Assembly (NCBI RefSeq): GCF_019343495.1
Contig: NZ_CP072549.1
Span: 2,418,001 to 2,482,000, forward strand
Length of the DNA: 64,000 bases
Origin: Acinetobacter lwoffii
GTDB taxonomy: Bacteria; Pseudomonadota; Gammaproteobacteria; Pseudomonadales; Moraxellaceae
Direction of reading: 5' to 3'
Both the position numbers and the translations under genes were made by a program. Position 1 is the first letter of the stretch, and each line of letters begins with the position of its first letter. This document shows positions 47,128 to 59,008 of this stretch, in pieces. The notes under the pieces were generated by a model. It worked only from the letters and a program-made list of their open reading frames with translations, did no database searches and was not told the DNA's origin.

Positions 47128-47634
47128 ATGGCTCTTCTTATCGAAGGCAAAAAACAGATCGTAGCTGAAGTAGCTGAAGTTGCTTCTACTGCATTTGCTG
47201 CTGTTGTTGCTGACTACCAAGGTTTGACTGTAGAGCAGTTAACTACTCTACGTGTTGAAGCGCGTAAACTTGGTGTTACTACACGTATCGTTCGTAACAC
47301 TTTGGCTAAACGTGCTCTTCAAGATACTCAATTCAATATCTTGAACGACAACCTTGTTGGCCCAACAATCTTAGCTTTCTCGAATTCTGAAGACGACATG
47401 GGTGCTGCTGCACGTTTGTTCGAAGAATTCGCTAAAACTAATAAAGCATTTGAACTTAAAGCTGCTGCATTTGATGGCAAACTTTATCAAGGTGCAGAAG
47501 TTAGCGTAATCGCGAATCTTCCGAACCAAGAGAAAGCGCTTACTATGCTTGCAAACGTTCTTCAAGCTCCTATTTCGAAATTGGGCCGCTTACTTACAGC
47601 GCTTCAAGAGAAAAACGAGTCAGAAGCTGCTTAA
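47128..47634 (+). CDS. rplJ: 50S ribosomal protein L10
   Basis: 168 aa; base of the L12 stalk. TTLRVEARKLGVTTRIVRNTLAKRAL rRNA-binding part and a C-terminal helix for L12 dimers. Ribosome site TTAGGAGG is very strong. Confidence 0.98.
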   Translation: MALLIEGKKQIVAEVAEVASTAFAAVVADYQGLTVEQLTTLRVEARKLGVTTRIVRNTLAKRALQDTQFNILNDNLVGPTILAFSNSEDDMGAAARLFEEFAKTNKAFELKAAAFDGKLYQGAEVSVIANLPNQEKALTMLANVLQAPISKLGRLLTALQEKNESEAA

Positions 47635-47682
47635 GCTCAAACTTAAACACACATCATTCAATACCCATTTGGAGTTAATCTC

Positions 47683-48048
47683 ATGGCTTTAACAAACGAA
47701 GAAATCCTAAACGCAGTTGCTGAAAAAACTGTTCTTGAACTTGTTGAACTTATCTCTGCTTTCGAAGAGAAATTCAATGTATCTGCTGCTGCTGTAGCTG
47801 TTGCTGCTGGTCCTGCTGCTGCTGCTGCTGAAGAACAAACTGAATTCAATGTTGAATTGACTTCTTTCGGCGCGAACAAAGTTGCTGTAATTAAAGCAGT
47901 TCGTGAAGCGACTGGCCTTGGCTTGAAAGAAGCTAAAGACATGGTTGAAGGCGCTCCTGCAGTTCTTAAAGAAGGCGTTTCTAAAGAAGAAGGCGAAGAG
48001 CTTAAGAAGAAACTTGAAGAAGCTGGTGCTACAGTTACTCTTAAGTAA
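47683..48048 (+). CDS. rplL: 50S ribosomal protein L7/L12
   Basis: 121 aa: N-terminal dimerisation helices, Ala-rich hinge ([15 protein letters not shown]), and the C-terminal factor-binding domain ([24 protein letters not shown]). Present in four or more copies on L10. Confidence 0.98.
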   Translation: MALTNEEILNAVAEKTVLELVELISAFEEKFNVSAAAVAVAAGPAAAAAEEQTEFNVELTSFGANKVAVIKAVREATGLGLKEAKDMVEGAPAVLKEGVSKEEGEELKKKLEEAGATVTLK

Positions 48049-48090
48049 TTTCTTAAGGGAGCCGGTTTTTTATAATCGGCTCCAAAAATT

Positions 48091-48121
48091 GGCTGATGGC
48101 TCTTGGGTCATCAGCCTTTTT
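48091..48121 (+). terminator. terminator/attenuator between rplL and rpoB
   Basis: GGCTGATG/CATCAGCC stem followed by TTTTT. Presumably leaky, giving less rpoBC than ribosomal protein mRNA. Confidence 0.75.
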
Positions 48122-48195
48122 GCGTTACAATAATCGGCTCGATTTTTGTTTGCATGATATAAAAATCATACAAATTGAAAATAAACATAATGAAC

Positions 48196-48240
48196 AAACG
48201 TTTACCAATATTTTTCATTAAAAAATATTGATAAGCGTTT
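48196..48240 (+). promoter_or_regulatory. candidate RNase III processing hairpin
   Basis: AAACGTTTA.CAATATTTTT pairs with AAAAATATTG.TAAGCGTTT: 20 positions with one mismatch and one G-T pair, 5-nt loop. Long near-perfect RNA duplexes of this size are typical RNase III substrates. Confidence 0.5.
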
Positions 48241-48354
48241 TAATACCACTAAAAATTGCAGCATTTGTAAAGAGTGGTGGCCATATCGGCCAGCGTAATT
48301 CCTTCTGAGCCCGTTCTGCAGGCGGGCTTGGTTTACACTTTCCGAGGACTCCAG

Positions 48355-51300
48355 ATGGCATACTCATATACCGAAAAGAAACGGATCCGTAAGAATTTTG
48401 GTAAATTGCCTAGCGTCATGGATGCTCCGTACTTGCTCGCGATTCAAGTCGACTCGTACAGAACATTCTTACAAGATGGCAAATCACCAAAAAACCGCGA
48501 AGATATCGGTCTCCAAGCCGCATTTCGTTCAGTTTTTCCTATTGAAAGTTATTCTGGCAATGCTGCTTTAGAATTTGTTGAGTATAGTCTTGGTAAGCCT
48601 GAGTTTGATGTACGCGAATGTATTCTTCGTGGCTCAACTTATGCAGCACCAATGCGTGTAAAAATTCGTTTGATCCTGAAAGATCGTGAAACGAAGTCAA
48701 TTAAAGACGTACGTGAACAAGAAGTCTATATGGGCGAAATGCCATTAATGACGGATAACGGTACCTTTGTGATTAACGGTACCGAGCGTGTGATCGTGTC
48801 ACAATTACACCGTTCACCAGGCGTATTCTTTGATCACGATAAAGGCAAGACTCACTCAAGTGGTAAAGTCCTTTATTCAGCGCGTATCATTCCTTACCGT
48901 GGTTCATGGTTAGACTTTGAATTCGATGCCAAAGACCTCGTCTATGTACGTATTGACCGTCGTCGTAAATTGCTTGCGACTGTGGTGCTTCGTGCCTTGG
49001 GTTATAGCAACGAAAACATTCTCGACATGTTCTATGAGAAAGTACCTGTGTATCTTGACATGGGTAGCTACCAGATTGACCTGGTGCCTGAACGTCTGCG
49101 TGGCGAAATGGCACAATTTGACATCCTGGACAAGGATGGCAAGGCAATTGTTGAGCAAGGTAAACGTATCAATGCGCGTCATGTACGTCAAATGGAAGCT
49201 TCAGGTCTTGAAAAACTTGCAGTGCCTGATGAGTACCTGTATGAGCGTATCACTGCTGAAGACATCCCATTAAAAGATGGTGATGTGATTGCGGCCAATA
49301 CTGTATTAAGCCATGAAATCATGGTGAAAATTGCAGAAGGCGGCGTGAAGCAGTTCAATATTCTGTTCACTAATGATATCGACCGCGGTTCATTCGTTGC
49401 AGATTCTCTACGTGCAGATACAACGAGCAATCGTGAAGAAGCATTGGTAGAAATCTACAAAGTCATGCGCCCGGGCGAGCCACCAACAAAAGAAGCTGCT
49501 GAAAACCTATTCAACAACTTGTTCTTCTCTTCTGAACGCTATGACTTGTCTCCAGTTGGTCGTATGAAGTTCAACCGTCGTTTGGGTCGTCCTTATGAAG
49601 TGGGTACAGATCAGAAGTCACGTGAAGTTGAAGGCATTCTCTCGAACGAAGATATCACTGATGTATTAAAAACATTAGTTGAAATCCGTAACGGTAAAGG
49701 TGAAGTCGACGATATCGATCACTTGGGTAACCGTCGTGTTCGTTCTGTTGGTGAAATGACAGAAAACCAATTCCGTGTAGGTCTGGTTCGTGTAGAACGT
49801 GCTGTTAAAGAACGTTTAAGCCAAGCTGAAACTGACAACCTGTCTCCGCAAGATTTGATCAATGCGAAGCCAGTAGCTGCTGCAATCAAAGAATTCTTTG
49901 GTTCAAGCCAGTTATCTCAGTTTATGGACCAAAACAACCCGTTATCTGAGATTACCCACAAACGTCGTGTTTCTGCGCTTGGTCCCGGCGGTTTAACACG
50001 TGAGCGTGCAGGCTTTGAAGTACGTGACGTACATCAAACTCACTACGGTCGTGTATGTCCAATTGAAACACCGGAAGGTCCAAACATTGGTTTGATCAAC
50101 TCGCTTTCTGTTTATGCGAAATGTAACAACTTCGGTTTCCTGGAAACCCCGTACCGTAAGGTTGTTGATGGTCGTGTAACAGATGAAGTTGAATACCTCT
50201 CTGCAATTGAAGAAGTAGGCACTGTGATTGCACAGGCCGATTCTGCAATGGATAAAGACGGTAACTTAACAGAAGAGTTTGTATCTGTTCGTCATCAAGG
50301 TGACTTCGTACGTATTCCTCCTGAAAAAGTAACCCATATGGATGTATCTGCTCAGCAGGTTGTATCTGTAGCAGCGTCACTGATTCCATTCCTAGAACAC
50401 GATGACGCCAACCGTGCGTTAATGGGTTCGAACATGCAACGTCAGGCAGTTCCGACGTTGATCGCTGACAAGCCGCTTGTTGGTACCGGTATGGAAGCGA
50501 ACGTAGCACATGACTCAGGTGTATGTGTGATCGCTCAGCGTGGTGGTCGTATCGAGTTTGTTGATGCGTCTCGTGTGGTTATTCGTGTGAATGAAGACGA
50601 AATGATCGCAGGTGAAGCAGGTGTAGATATCTACAACCTGATCAAGTACACCCGTTCGAACCAGAACACTTGTATCAACCAGAAAATTCTTGTGAACCTA
50701 GGTGATAAAGTAGGTCGTGGTGATGTACTGGCTGATGGTCCATCGACTGATGGCGGTGAGCTAGCACTGGGTCAAAACATGCGCGTTGCGTTCATGACCT
50801 GGAACGGTTACAACTACGAAGACTCGATCTTACTTTCTGAGCGTGTACTTCAAGAAGACCGTTTAACCTCGATTCATATCCAGGAATTGTCATGTGTCGC
50901 ACGTGATACCAAACTGGGTGCGGAAGAAATCACTGCCGATATCCCGAACGTAGGTGAAGCTGCTCTGTCTAAACTGGACGAGTCAGGTATTGTTTACATC
51001 GGTGCTGAAGTAACTGCTGGGGACATCCTTGTAGGTAAAGTAACCCCTAAAGGTGAAACACAGCTTACTCCAGAAGAAAAATTGCTACGTGCAATCTTCG
51101 GTGAAAAAGCGGCTGACGTAAAAGACTCATCTTTACGCGTTCCATCAGGTACAAAAGGTACTGTGATTGACGTTCAAGTGTTTACACGTGACGGTCTTGA
51201 AAAAGACGAACGTGCTCAAGCAATTGAAAAAGCACAATTGGACGCATACCGTAAAGACTTGAAAGAAGAATTTAAAATCTTCGAAGAAGCTGCACGTGAA

Positions 51301-52443
51301 CGTGTAATCCGTCTACTGAATGGCCAAGAGTCGAATGGTGGCGGTACAACTAAACGTGGCGACAAACTGTCTGAAGATGTGTTGTCTGGTTTAGAGCTTG
51401 TTGATCTTCTTGAAATTCAACCAGTTGATGAAGCAATTGCTGAACGTTTAACTCAAATTCAAGTGTTCTTGAAAGAGAAGAGCTTCGAAATTGACGAGAA
51501 ATTTGCTGAGAAAAAACGCAAACTTTCTACAGGCGATGAACTGACCACTGGCGTTCTAAAAGTTGTTAAGGTTTATCTTGCTGTAAAACGTCGCATCCAG
51601 CCGGGTGATAAGATGGCGGGTCGTCACGGTAACAAAGGTGTTGTATCAAACATCCTGCCGGTAGAAGACATGCCACATGATGCCAACGGTGTACCTGTTG
51701 ATATCGTATTGAACCCGCTTGGCGTACCATCGCGTATGAACGTGGGTCAGATTCTTGAAACTCACTTGGGTATGGCGGCGAAAGGTCTTGGCGATCAAAT
51801 CGACAAGATGATGAAAGAGCAACGTACTGTACTTGAGCTTCGTGATTTCCTAGACAAGATTTACAACAAAGTTGGTGGCGAGCAAGAAGATCTTGATAGC
51901 TTGACTGATGAAGAAATCTTGAAACTTTCTGGCAACTTGCGTGCTGGCGTGCCTTTGGCTACTCCGGTATTCGATGGTGCTGAAGAAGGTCAGATCAAAG
52001 AGTTGTTACAACTTGCAGGCCTGTCTAGTACTGGTCAGACCGTATTATATGATGGTCGTACTGGTGAGCGTTTCGATCGTCCGGTAACTGTAGGTTACAT
52101 GTACATGCTGAAACTGAACCACTTGGTTGATGACAAGATGCATGCGCGTTCAACTGGTTCTTACTCTCTAGTAACGCAACAGCCGCTTGGTGGTAAAGCA
52201 CAATTCGGTGGTCAGCGTTTCGGTGAGATGGAAGTCTGGGCACTAGAAGCTTACGGTGCAGCATATACGCTACAAGAAATGCTGACTGTGAAATCGGATG
52301 ACGTTGAAGGCCGTACCCGTATCTACAAGAACATTGTAGATGGCAACCATTATATGGACCCGGGCATGCCTGAATCGTTCAACGTATTGACCAAAGAGAT
52401 CCGTTCTTTAGGTATCAACATTGAACTGAAAAATGGTGACTAA
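48355..52443 (+). CDS. rpoB: RNA polymerase beta subunit
   Basis: 1362 aa from ATG 48355 (GAGGACTCCAG before it), the length I expect for Acinetobacter; the frame extends 27 codons further without similarity. The rifampicin-site cluster [20 protein letters not shown] has the wild-type Ser, Asp, His and Ser residues, so no canonical resistance change is visible. Catalytic-centre motifs [12 protein letters not shown] and the C-terminal clamp [20 protein letters not shown] are intact. Confidence 0.98.
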   Translation: MAYSYTEKKRIRKNFGKLPSVMDAPYLLAIQVDSYRTFLQDGKSPKNREDIGLQAAFRSVFPIESYSGNAALEFVEYSLGKPEFDVRECILRGSTYAAPMRVKIRLILKDRETKSIKDVREQEVYMGEMPLMTDNGTFVINGTERVIVSQLHRSPGVFFDHDKGKTHSSGKVLYSARIIPYRGSWLDFEFDAKDLVYVRIDRRRKLLATVVLRALGYSNENILDMFYEKVPVYLDMGSYQIDLVPERLRGEMAQFDILDKDGKAIVEQGKRINARHVRQMEASGLEKLAVPDEYLYERITAEDIPLKDGDVIAANTVLSHEIMVKIAEGGVKQFNILFTNDIDRGSFVADSLRADTTSNREEALVEIYKVMRPGEPPTKEAAENLFNNLFFSSERYDLSPVGRMKFNRRLGRPYEVGTDQKSREVEGILSNEDITDVLKTLVEIRNGKGEVDDIDHLGNRRVRSVGEMTENQFRVGLVRVERAVKERLSQAETDNLSPQDLINAKPVAAAIKEFFGSSQLSQFMDQNNPLSEITHKRRVSALGPGGLTRERAGFEVRDVHQTHYGRVCPIETPEGPNIGLINSLSVYAKCNNFGFLETPYRKVVDGRVTDEVEYLSAIEEVGTVIAQADSAMDKDGNLTEEFVSVRHQGDFVRIPPEKVTHMDVSAQQVVSVAASLIPFLEHDDANRALMGSNMQRQAVPTLIADKPLVGTGMEANVAHDSGVCVIAQRGGRIEFVDASRVVIRVNEDEMIAGEAGVDIYNLIKYTRSNQNTCINQKILVNLGDKVGRGDVLADGPSTDGGELALGQNMRVAFMTWNGYNYEDSILLSERVLQEDRLTSIHIQELSCVARDTKLGAEEITADIPNVGEAALSKLDESGIVYIGAEVTAGDILVGKVTPKGETQLTPEEKLLRAIFGEKAADVKDSSLRVPSGTKGTVIDVQVFTRDGLEKDERAQAIEKAQLDAYRKDLKEEFKIFEEAARERVIRLLNGQESNGGGTTKRGDKLSEDVLSGLELVDLLEIQPVDEAIAERLTQIQVFLKEKSFEIDEKFAEKKRKLSTGDELTTGVLKVVKVYLAVKRRIQPGDKMAGRHGNKGVVSNILPVEDMPHDANGVPVDIVLNPLGVPSRMNVGQILETHLGMAAKGLGDQIDKMMKEQRTVLELRDFLDKIYNKVGGEQEDLDSLTDEEILKLSGNLRAGVPLATPVFDGAEEGQIKELLQLAGLSSTGQTVLYDGRTGERFDRPVTVGYMYMLKLNHLVDDKMHARSTGSYSLVTQQPLGGKAQFGGQRFGEMEVWALEAYGAAYTLQEMLTVKSDDVEGRTRIYKNIVDGNHYMDPGMPESFNVLTKEIRSLGINIELKNGD

Positions 52444-52455
52444 TTAGTTCCATTG

Positions 52456-52524
52456 AATCTCCCCAAACCCCTCTTTGATAAAGAGGGGCTTCCCCCTTAA
52501 CAAAGGGGGGGACTGAGGGGGATT
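52456..52524. repeat. REP-like element between rpoB and rpoC
   Basis: 69 bp with inverted ends AATCTCCCC/GGGGGATT enclosing two hairpins, CCCCTCTTTG/AAAGAGGGG and CCCCCTT/AAGGGGGG. It lies inside the rpoBC mRNA. The family type (GGGGGATT ends, paired G/C-tract hairpins) is, as I recall, dispersed in Acinetobacter genomes. Confidence 0.65.
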
Positions 52525-52597
52525 AAAATTCAGTTAAAAAACAATATTTGTGACCCAGTTGTTGAGTGAAAATCTCCACAACACACGGAGAAAAAAA

Positions 52598-55500
52598 TTG
52601 AAAGACTTGCTCGATATCATGCGCAAAAAGACGGATTCAGACGGTCATGCTCCTGTAGAGTTTGACCGCATCCGTATTGGTCTTGCGTCACCAGAAATGA
52701 TTAAGTCATGGTCTCACGGTGAAGTTAAAAAGCCAGAAACCATTAACTATCGTACGTTCAAGCCTGAACGTGATGGTTTGTTCTGTGCCAAAATCTTTGG
52801 TCCAGTGAAAGATTACGAATGCTTGTGTGGTAAATACAAGCGTATGAAATACAAAGGCGTCATTTGTGAAAAATGTGGCGTTGAAGTAACAACTGCGAAA
52901 GTTCGTCGTGAGCGTATGGGTCACATCGAGCTGGCATCTCCAGTTGCACACATCTGGTTCTTGAAATCATTGCCTAGCCGTATCGGTCTATTATTAGACA
53001 TGACGCTACGTGATATCGAACGCGTATTGTATTTCGAATCTTATGTAGTGACCGATCCGGGTATGACTCCATTTGAGAAATACCAACTTCTAAACGATGA
53101 AGAATACTTCAATGCATTAGAAGAACACGGTGATGAATTCACAGCGAAAATGGGTGCTGAAGCGGTTCAAGACTTGTTGAAAGACATCGATCTTGAAGCT
53201 GAAATTGCGCGTCTTCGTGAAGAAATTCCTGTTACAACTTCAGAAACCAAGCTGAAAAAAGCGTCTAAGCGTTTGAAGTTGATGGAAGCATTCAACGATT
53301 CGAACAACAAGCCAGAATGGATGGTGTTAACTGTACTTCCAGTTCTTCCACCAGACCTTCGTCCGCTTGTACCACTTGAAGGTGGTCGTTTCGCGACTTC
53401 TGACCTGAACGATCTTTATCGTCGTGTGATCAACCGTAACAACCGTTTGAAGCGTCTTCTTGACCTTGCAGCGCCAGACATCATCGTACGTAACGAAAAA
53501 CGTATGTTACAAGAGTCTGTAGATGCATTGTTGGATAACGGTCGTCGTGGTCGTGCAATTACCGGTTCGAACAAGCGTCCGCTTAAATCTTTGGCAGACA
53601 TGATCAAAGGTAAGCAAGGTCGTTTCCGTCAAAACTTACTTGGTAAGCGTGTTGACTACTCTGGCCGTTCGGTAATTACTGTTGGTCCAAACCTACGTTT
53701 GCACCAATGTGGTCTTCCGAAGAAAATGGCCCTTGAACTGTTCAAGCCATTCATTTTCGCGAAACTACAGGCATCTGGCCAAGCAACCACCATTAAAGCT
53801 GCGAAGAAAATGGTTGAGCGCGAGACTCCAGAGGTTTGGGACGTTCTTGCTCATGTGATTCGTCAACATCCAGTGATGTTGAACCGTGCGCCAACCCTTC
53901 ACCGTCTGGGTCTTCAAGCATTTGAGCCGATCCTGATTGAAGGTAAAGCGATCCGTCTACACCCACTCGTATGTGCTGCGTTTAACGCCGACTTCGATGG
54001 TGACCAAATGGCGGTACACGTACCATTAACACTTGAAGCTCAGCTTGAAGCTCGTGCGTTAATGATGTCAACGAACAACATCTTGTCTCCAGCGAACGGT
54101 GAGCCAATCATCGTACCGTCTCAGGACGTTGTCTTGGGCTTGTATTACATCACGCGTGATGCAATCAATGCCAAAGGTGAGGGCATGGTGTTCGCGGATA
54201 CTCACGAAGTAAACCGTGCACTGGCAACAGGTCAGGTTGATCTACACGCTCGCGTTAAAGCACGTGTACACCAGACTGTGATCGACGAAGATGGTAACCG
54301 TGAACAGCAAACCATTATTGTAGATACGACGCCTGGTCGTTGCCTACTTTGGGAAGTTGTGCCTGAAGGTATGGATTTCCAGCAAATTAACGTTGAGATG
54401 ACCAAGAAAAATATCTCGAAGTTAATTAACTCTTGCTACCGTAAATTGGGTCTGAAAGATACTGTTATCTTCGCTGACCAGTTGATGTACTTGGGCTTCC
54501 GTCAAGCGACGCGTTCAGGTGTTTCTGTCGGTATGGAAGACATGGTTATTCCACCGCAAAAACAAGCAATTATTGGTAAAGCGGAAGCTGAAGTTCGTGA
54601 AATCGAACAACAGTTCGAACAAGGTTTCGTAACTGCCGGCGAACGTTATAACAAAGTGGTCGATATTTGGGCGCGTACCAATGACCAGGTTGCTAAAGCG
54701 ATGATGGACAACTTGTCTTTTACCACTGTGAAGAACAAACAGGGTGAAGACGAGAAGCAAAAATCATTCAACTCGATCTATATGATGTCTGACTCGGGTG
54801 CCCGTGGTTCGGCAGCTCAGATTCGTCAGTTGGCGGGTATGCGTGGTTTGATGGCGAAGCCGGATGGCTCGATCATTGAAACCCCAATTAAAGCGAACTT
54901 CCGTGAAGGTTTGACTGTACTTCAGTACTTCATCTCGACACATGGTGCGCGTAAAGGTTTGGCCGATACAGCACTGAAAACTGCAAACTCTGGTTACTTG
55001 ACTCGTCGTCTCGTAGACGTTGCGCAGGACTTGGTAATTACCGAGCCGGATTGTGGTACGTATGACGGTCTGGTAATGACTCCGTTCATTCAAGGTGGCG
55101 ATGTCATCGAGAACCTGGGTGCACGAGTATTGGGTCGTGTGGTTGCTGAAGATGTGAAACGTGTAGGTACAGATGAAGTTCTACTTCCACGTAATACGTT
55201 AATTGACGAGAAATTGGCGACGTTTATCGAAAGCCAAGGTGTCGACGAAATTAAAGTACGTTCAGTCGTGAACTGTGCATCTACCTTCGGTGTATGTGCG
55301 AAATGTTACGGTCGTGACCTAGCACGTGGTCATCAGGTGAACCCGGGTGAGTCTGTTGGTGTAATGGCAGCTCAATCGATTGGTGAGCCAGGTACACAGT
55401 TAACGATGCGTACCTTCCACGTCGGTGGTGCTGCGAGCCGAACTTCTGCTGCAAACAGCGTACAAGTTCGTAACCAAGGTACAGTACGTTTCCACAATGT

Positions 55501-56788
55501 GAAAACAGTACAACATGCCAAAGGTCACTTGGTATCGACTTCACGTTCAGGTGAAATCGGTATTGCAGATGATTTAGGTCGTGAGCGCGAGCGCTATAAA
55601 CTGCCTTACGGTGCGTCTATCTTGCTGAAAGATGGCGAAGCTGTAGAAGCAGGCGGTATTGTGGCGACTTGGGATCCGCATACACATCCATTGGTAACAG
55701 AAGTTGCTGGTAAAGTACGTTTCAGCCAGATTGCTGATGGCGTGACGGTTACTTCTAAAACTGATGATGCAACAGGTATGTCAACTATCGAAATCTTGCC
55801 AGTGACTTCACGTCCTGCGTCAGGTAAAGATTTGCGTCCTGCTGTTGTGTTAGATACCGTTGATGGTGGCGAACAGTTCTACTTCCTGCCACAGAACACG
55901 ATTCTTTCTGTTCGTGATGGCGAAACGATTGGTGTCGGTGATGTCATCGGTCGTGTACCACAAGAAACTTCACGTACCCGTGATATTACCGGTGGTCTGC
56001 CGCGTGTAGCTGATTTGTTCGAAGCACGTAAGCCAAAAGAGCATGCAATCCTTGCAGAAGTGTCGGGTGTTGTAAGCTTTGGTAAAGAGACCAAAGGTAA
56101 GAACCGTCTGGTGATTACGCCGGATGATGGCTCTGAGATTTATGAAGAGCTGATTCCGAAATGGCGTACGATTAACGTGTTCGAAGGCGAACATGTGAAC
56201 CGTGGTGAAACTATTTCTGATGGTCCACAGAACCCGCACGATATCTTGCGTTTGAAAGGCGAAGTTGCGCTGACAAACTACATCGTGAACGAAGTTCAGG
56301 ACGTATACCGTCTGCAAGGTGTAAAAATCAACGATAAGCATATTGAAGTCATCGTACGTCAAATGCTGCGTAAAGTTGATATCACTGATGGCGGCGATAC
56401 CAGCTTCATCAAAGGCGAACAAGTGGATTACATCCGCGTTGTTCAAGAAAACCAAGCAGTTCTTGCACAAAACAAGTTCCCTGCGAAGTTTGAACGTCAA
56501 TTGATGGGTATTACCAAAGCATCGCTTTCTACTGACTCGTTCATCTCTGCTGCATCGTTCCAGGAAACCACGCGTGTGTTAACTGAAGCGGCTGTAACAG
56601 GTAAAGAAGATGATTTACGCGGTTTGAAAGAGAATGTGGTTGTAGGTCGTCTGATCCCAGCGGGTACAGGTTTGGCTTACCACCTGGAGCGTCGTCGTCA
56701 AGAAGCAGAAGCTGCAGAATTTGAACTGCACAATGACTTCTCTGATGTAGACCAAGCTCTAAGCCAAGCATTTAACGAAGAATTCTAA
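52598..56788 (+). CDS. rpoC: RNA polymerase beta' subunit
   Basis: 1396 aa from the TTG at 52598, which is seven bases after CGGAG and opens [12 protein letters not shown]..., matching the known N-terminus; the GTG-started frame from 52550 runs through the ribosome site. Catalytic Asp triad in [10 protein letters not shown]-terminal zinc site CLCGKYKR...ICEKCG, second zinc site [15 protein letters not shown], bridge-helix/trigger-loop region [16 protein letters not shown]. Ends in a strong terminator. Confidence 0.97.
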   Translation: MKDLLDIMRKKTDSDGHAPVEFDRIRIGLASPEMIKSWSHGEVKKPETINYRTFKPERDGLFCAKIFGPVKDYECLCGKYKRMKYKGVICEKCGVEVTTAKVRRERMGHIELASPVAHIWFLKSLPSRIGLLLDMTLRDIERVLYFESYVVTDPGMTPFEKYQLLNDEEYFNALEEHGDEFTAKMGAEAVQDLLKDIDLEAEIARLREEIPVTTSETKLKKASKRLKLMEAFNDSNNKPEWMVLTVLPVLPPDLRPLVPLEGGRFATSDLNDLYRRVINRNNRLKRLLDLAAPDIIVRNEKRMLQESVDALLDNGRRGRAITGSNKRPLKSLADMIKGKQGRFRQNLLGKRVDYSGRSVITVGPNLRLHQCGLPKKMALELFKPFIFAKLQASGQATTIKAAKKMVERETPEVWDVLAHVIRQHPVMLNRAPTLHRLGLQAFEPILIEGKAIRLHPLVCAAFNADFDGDQMAVHVPLTLEAQLEARALMMSTNNILSPANGEPIIVPSQDVVLGLYYITRDAINAKGEGMVFADTHEVNRALATGQVDLHARVKARVHQTVIDEDGNREQQTIIVDTTPGRCLLWEVVPEGMDFQQINVEMTKKNISKLINSCYRKLGLKDTVIFADQLMYLGFRQATRSGVSVGMEDMVIPPQKQAIIGKAEAEVREIEQQFEQGFVTAGERYNKVVDIWARTNDQVAKAMMDNLSFTTVKNKQGEDEKQKSFNSIYMMSDSGARGSAAQIRQLAGMRGLMAKPDGSIIETPIKANFREGLTVLQYFISTHGARKGLADTALKTANSGYLTRRLVDVAQDLVITEPDCGTYDGLVMTPFIQGGDVIENLGARVLGRVVAEDVKRVGTDEVLLPRNTLIDEKLATFIESQGVDEIKVRSVVNCASTFGVCAKCYGRDLARGHQVNPGESVGVMAAQSIGEPGTQLTMRTFHVGGAASRTSAANSVQVRNQGTVRFHNVKTVQHAKGHLVSTSRSGEIGIADDLGRERERYKLPYGASILLKDGEAVEAGGIVATWDPHTHPLVTEVAGKVRFSQIADGVTVTSKTDDATGMSTIEILPVTSRPASGKDLRPAVVLDTVDGGEQFYFLPQNTILSVRDGETIGVGDVIGRVPQETSRTRDITGGLPRVADLFEARKPKEHAILAEVSGVVSFGKETKGKNRLVITPDDGSEIYEELIPKWRTINVFEGEHVNRGETISDGPQNPHDILRLKGEVALTNYIVNEVQDVYRLQGVKINDKHIEVIVRQMLRKVDITDGGDTSFIKGEQVDYIRVVQENQAVLAQNKFPAKFERQLMGITKASLSTDSFISAASFQETTRVLTEAAVTGKEDDLRGLKENVVVGRLIPAGTGLAYHLERRRQEAEAAEFELHNDFSDVDQALSQAFNEEF

Positions 56789-56806
56789 TTCGAGTTAAAG
56801 TTGAGA

Positions 56807-56835
56807 AAAGAGACGCCTTCGGGCGTCTTTTTTTT
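56807..56835 (+). terminator. terminator of rpoBC
   Basis: AGACGCC/GGCGTCT with TTCG loop and nine T. Confidence 0.92.
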
Positions 56836-56991
56836 TGTCTGAAATTTATAAATAGGACATCTTGAACAGAAGAATAATCCATTGATATTTACAAAACTCA
56901 GCAGGAATACCGAGAGAAGTAACACGCTACAGATTTTAGTTTCATAAAATGAAGATAAGCTTAATTAAAGCAAGACAGAAAGGCCAAGGTC

Positions 56992-57357
56992 ATGAAAAAA
57001 TTAATGGGTGTTATGGCAGTTGCCACTCTTTCAACCTTTATGTTGGCGGGTTGTGAAAGTATGTCTGCCAATGAGCAACGGATCGGTGCTGCAGCCCTTG
57101 GTGGTGCAGTCGGTGGTGGTGTCGGTAATAAAGTCGGCGGTGGCGTTGGTGCAGCTGTTGGTGGTGGTGCCGGTGCAGCAGTGGGTAGTAAATCCCAAGG
57201 CGGTTCAAACCGCAATGCGACCTATAGTGGTGTAGGTGGTGCTGTTGGTTCAGCAGTTGGTAAAAGCATCTTCGGTGGTAATGCGGGTGCTGCAATCGGT
57301 GGCGCAATCGGTGGTGGTGCCGGTGCTGCGATTGAACAGGATAACCGTCGTCGTTAA
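56992..57357 (+). CDS. glycine-zipper lipoprotein
   Basis: 121 aa. Lipobox LAGC at residue 20, then a Gly/Ala-rich body with repeated GGAVGGGVGNKVGGG and GGAIGGGAGAA blocks, the glycine zipper 2TM pattern of SlyB/YmgG-like envelope proteins. Expected in the outer membrane, lipid-anchored. Ends with a basic NRRR. Confidence 0.82.
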   Translation: MKKLMGVMAVATLSTFMLAGCESMSANEQRIGAAALGGAVGGGVGNKVGGGVGAAVGGGAGAAVGSKSQGGSNRNATYSGVGGAVGSAVGKSIFGGNAGAAIGGAIGGGAGAAIEQDNRRR

Positions 57358-57386
57358 GTCGAAAGTCACTTCAGATTCATCTAGAT

Positions 57387-57412
57387 TTAAAAGCGCCAAT
57401 GTGGCGCTTTTA
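57387..57412. terminator. bidirectional terminator
   Basis: AAAAGCGCC/GGCGCTTTT between the convergent lipoprotein and DUF4442 genes. Confidence 0.8.
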
Positions 57413-57414
57413 TC

Positions 57415-57909
57415 TTATTTAGGAGAGTTAATTTTCCCTTTACTCTGTTTACGCCGGATATACACCGTTTTTTCTACTTCGGCAATTCTGACCCCGGCTT
57501 CATCATAAATATTCAGCTGATAATGCCGATACACTGGCGCATTGTCGGCCGCCAGATTGATAATCGTGGCAATTTCTCCAGCAGAAATCCGAATATCCGC
57601 TACCACTGTTCCGCGACCCGGTGCCAAAAACTGAATACTGGCGCCTTTATCCCAGACCAGGTATTTCGGTCCCAAATGATGCATCAGCAATAACATATAA
57701 AAGGGATCGACCATCGAATACAGGCTGCCACCAAAATGCACACCGACAATATTCTGGTTCTTACGGGTTAGCGGCATTTTGACCCGAACGTGATAATTAT
57801 TAAAATCAATCTTATCAATTTCGATGCCTGCACCACGATAAGGGGCATAGCGGTTCAGAATAAATTTTGAAACCAGAGGCAGTTTTTGAATTTTCTGGAA
57901 TAGGCTCAT
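57415..57909 (-). CDS. DUF4442 hotdog-fold protein
   Basis: 164 aa from MSLFQKIQK (57909). APYRGAGIEIDKIDFNNYHVRVKMPLTRKNQNIVGVHFGGSLYSMVDP is the DUF4442 pattern, related to thioesterases of the 4HBT clan; the N-terminal helix carries a basic patch. Catalytic activity unproven. ATG 57942 is an alternative start. Confidence 0.82.
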   Translation of the reverse strand: MSLFQKIQKLPLVSKFILNRYAPYRGAGIEIDKIDFNNYHVRVKMPLTRKNQNIVGVHFGGSLYSMVDPFYMLLLMHHLGPKYLVWDKGASIQFLAPGRGTVVADIRISAGEIATIINLAADNAPVYRHYQLNIYDEAGVRIAEVEKTVYIRRKQSKGKINSPK

Positions 57910-58026
57910 ACTGACATTCTTTTTGCGGCTGTGATTATGCATACTAGAGCAACAAAAATGCGCTGGCATTGATCAATCATGCCGATTTATAAACTAAGTG
58001 GTCAATAACAAAAACAGGATCAAAAG

Positions 58027-58908
58027 ATGGAAATGCACATGCAATGGGTCGATACCACGGATCAGCAGCGTCTTTGTGTCAAAACTTATGGACAATCCGA
58101 ACAAACAGCCTTGGTACTGGTTCATGGCTATCCTGATCATCAAGCAGTTTGGGAGCCAGTCATTGCTCATTTGAGTCAGGATTATTTTGTGGTGACTTAT
58201 GATGTCCGGGGCGCAGGGGAGTCCAGTATTCCCAAAAAAATCTCCGATTACCGCTTGGCCCGTTTAAGTCAGGATCTGGAAGAGGTGGTGAATAAGGTAT
58301 TGCCGAATCGAGCTTTTCATCTGGCTGCGCATGACTGGGGCTCAATTCAGTCCTGGGAATCTGTCACCGATCCACGCTTCAAAGGACGAATTCTGTCTTA
58401 TAGCACCTTGTCTGGGCCATGTCTGGATCACGCGGCTTTCTGGATGCGTGAACAGTTCCAGCAAAACAAGACAAAATTCTTAAAGCAAATGAGCAAGTCC
58501 TGGTATATCGCGATGTTTCATTTGCCCTTGGTGGCGCCATTGGCCTGGAATTTTTTTAATCCGCAGCGTTGGGGCAAGATCGTGCAGCAACTGGAAAGAC
58601 ACGATGATCTGCCACTCAACCCGCATATTGTCAAAGATGGCAAATATGGTGTGAACCTGTATCGGGCCAATTTTTTGCCACGCTTAGCTCAACCACGGCA
58701 GCGTTTTGCCATCTGTCCGGTACAGGCGATTGTACTGAAATATGACCAGTTTGTCGGGCCAGATCTGGTTGATGAAATGTCAAAATGGGTGGATGATTTC
58801 TCGAAAGTAGAACTGGCTGCCAATCACTGGGCGATTCTGAGTCAACCGGAGCAAGTGGCTCAATTGATTGATGAGTTTATTCAGCGTAAATCTGTTGTCA
58901 TCACTTGA
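58027..58908 (+). CDS. alpha/beta hydrolase
   Basis: 293 aa alpha/beta hydrolase fold. HGYPDHQAVWEPV oxyanion region; the nucleophile elbow AAHDWGSIQSW has Asp, as in epoxide hydrolases and haloalkane dehalogenases; base His in ELAANHWAILSQPEQV. A cap domain lies between (about 130-215). No signal peptide. Substrate unknown. Ribosome site GGATCAAAAG. Confidence 0.85.
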   Translation: MEMHMQWVDTTDQQRLCVKTYGQSEQTALVLVHGYPDHQAVWEPVIAHLSQDYFVVTYDVRGAGESSIPKKISDYRLARLSQDLEEVVNKVLPNRAFHLAAHDWGSIQSWESVTDPRFKGRILSYSTLSGPCLDHAAFWMREQFQQNKTKFLKQMSKSWYIAMFHLPLVAPLAWNFFNPQRWGKIVQQLERHDDLPLNPHIVKDGKYGVNLYRANFLPRLAQPRQRFAICPVQAIVLKYDQFVGPDLVDEMSKWVDDFSKVELAANHWAILSQPEQVAQLIDEFIQRKSVVIT

Positions 58909-59008
58909 TAGGCCACTCAGCGAAACATGAACCCACCAGAAAAAAGTGGCGGAATTTTTATCCGCATTTTCTGATAAAATAGCCGCTTTCTCTCTATTCC
59001 GATTCATT

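Larger units (their letters stand above)
48049..48354 (+). other. rplL-rpoB intercistronic region
   Basis: 306 bp with three structures: hairpin GGAGCCG/CGGCTCC (48058-48083), a terminator-like hairpin (48091-48121) and a long imperfect stem (48196-48240). The order partial terminator then long stem resembles the E. coli rplL-rpoB spacer, which has an attenuator and an RNase III site. Confidence 0.6.
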
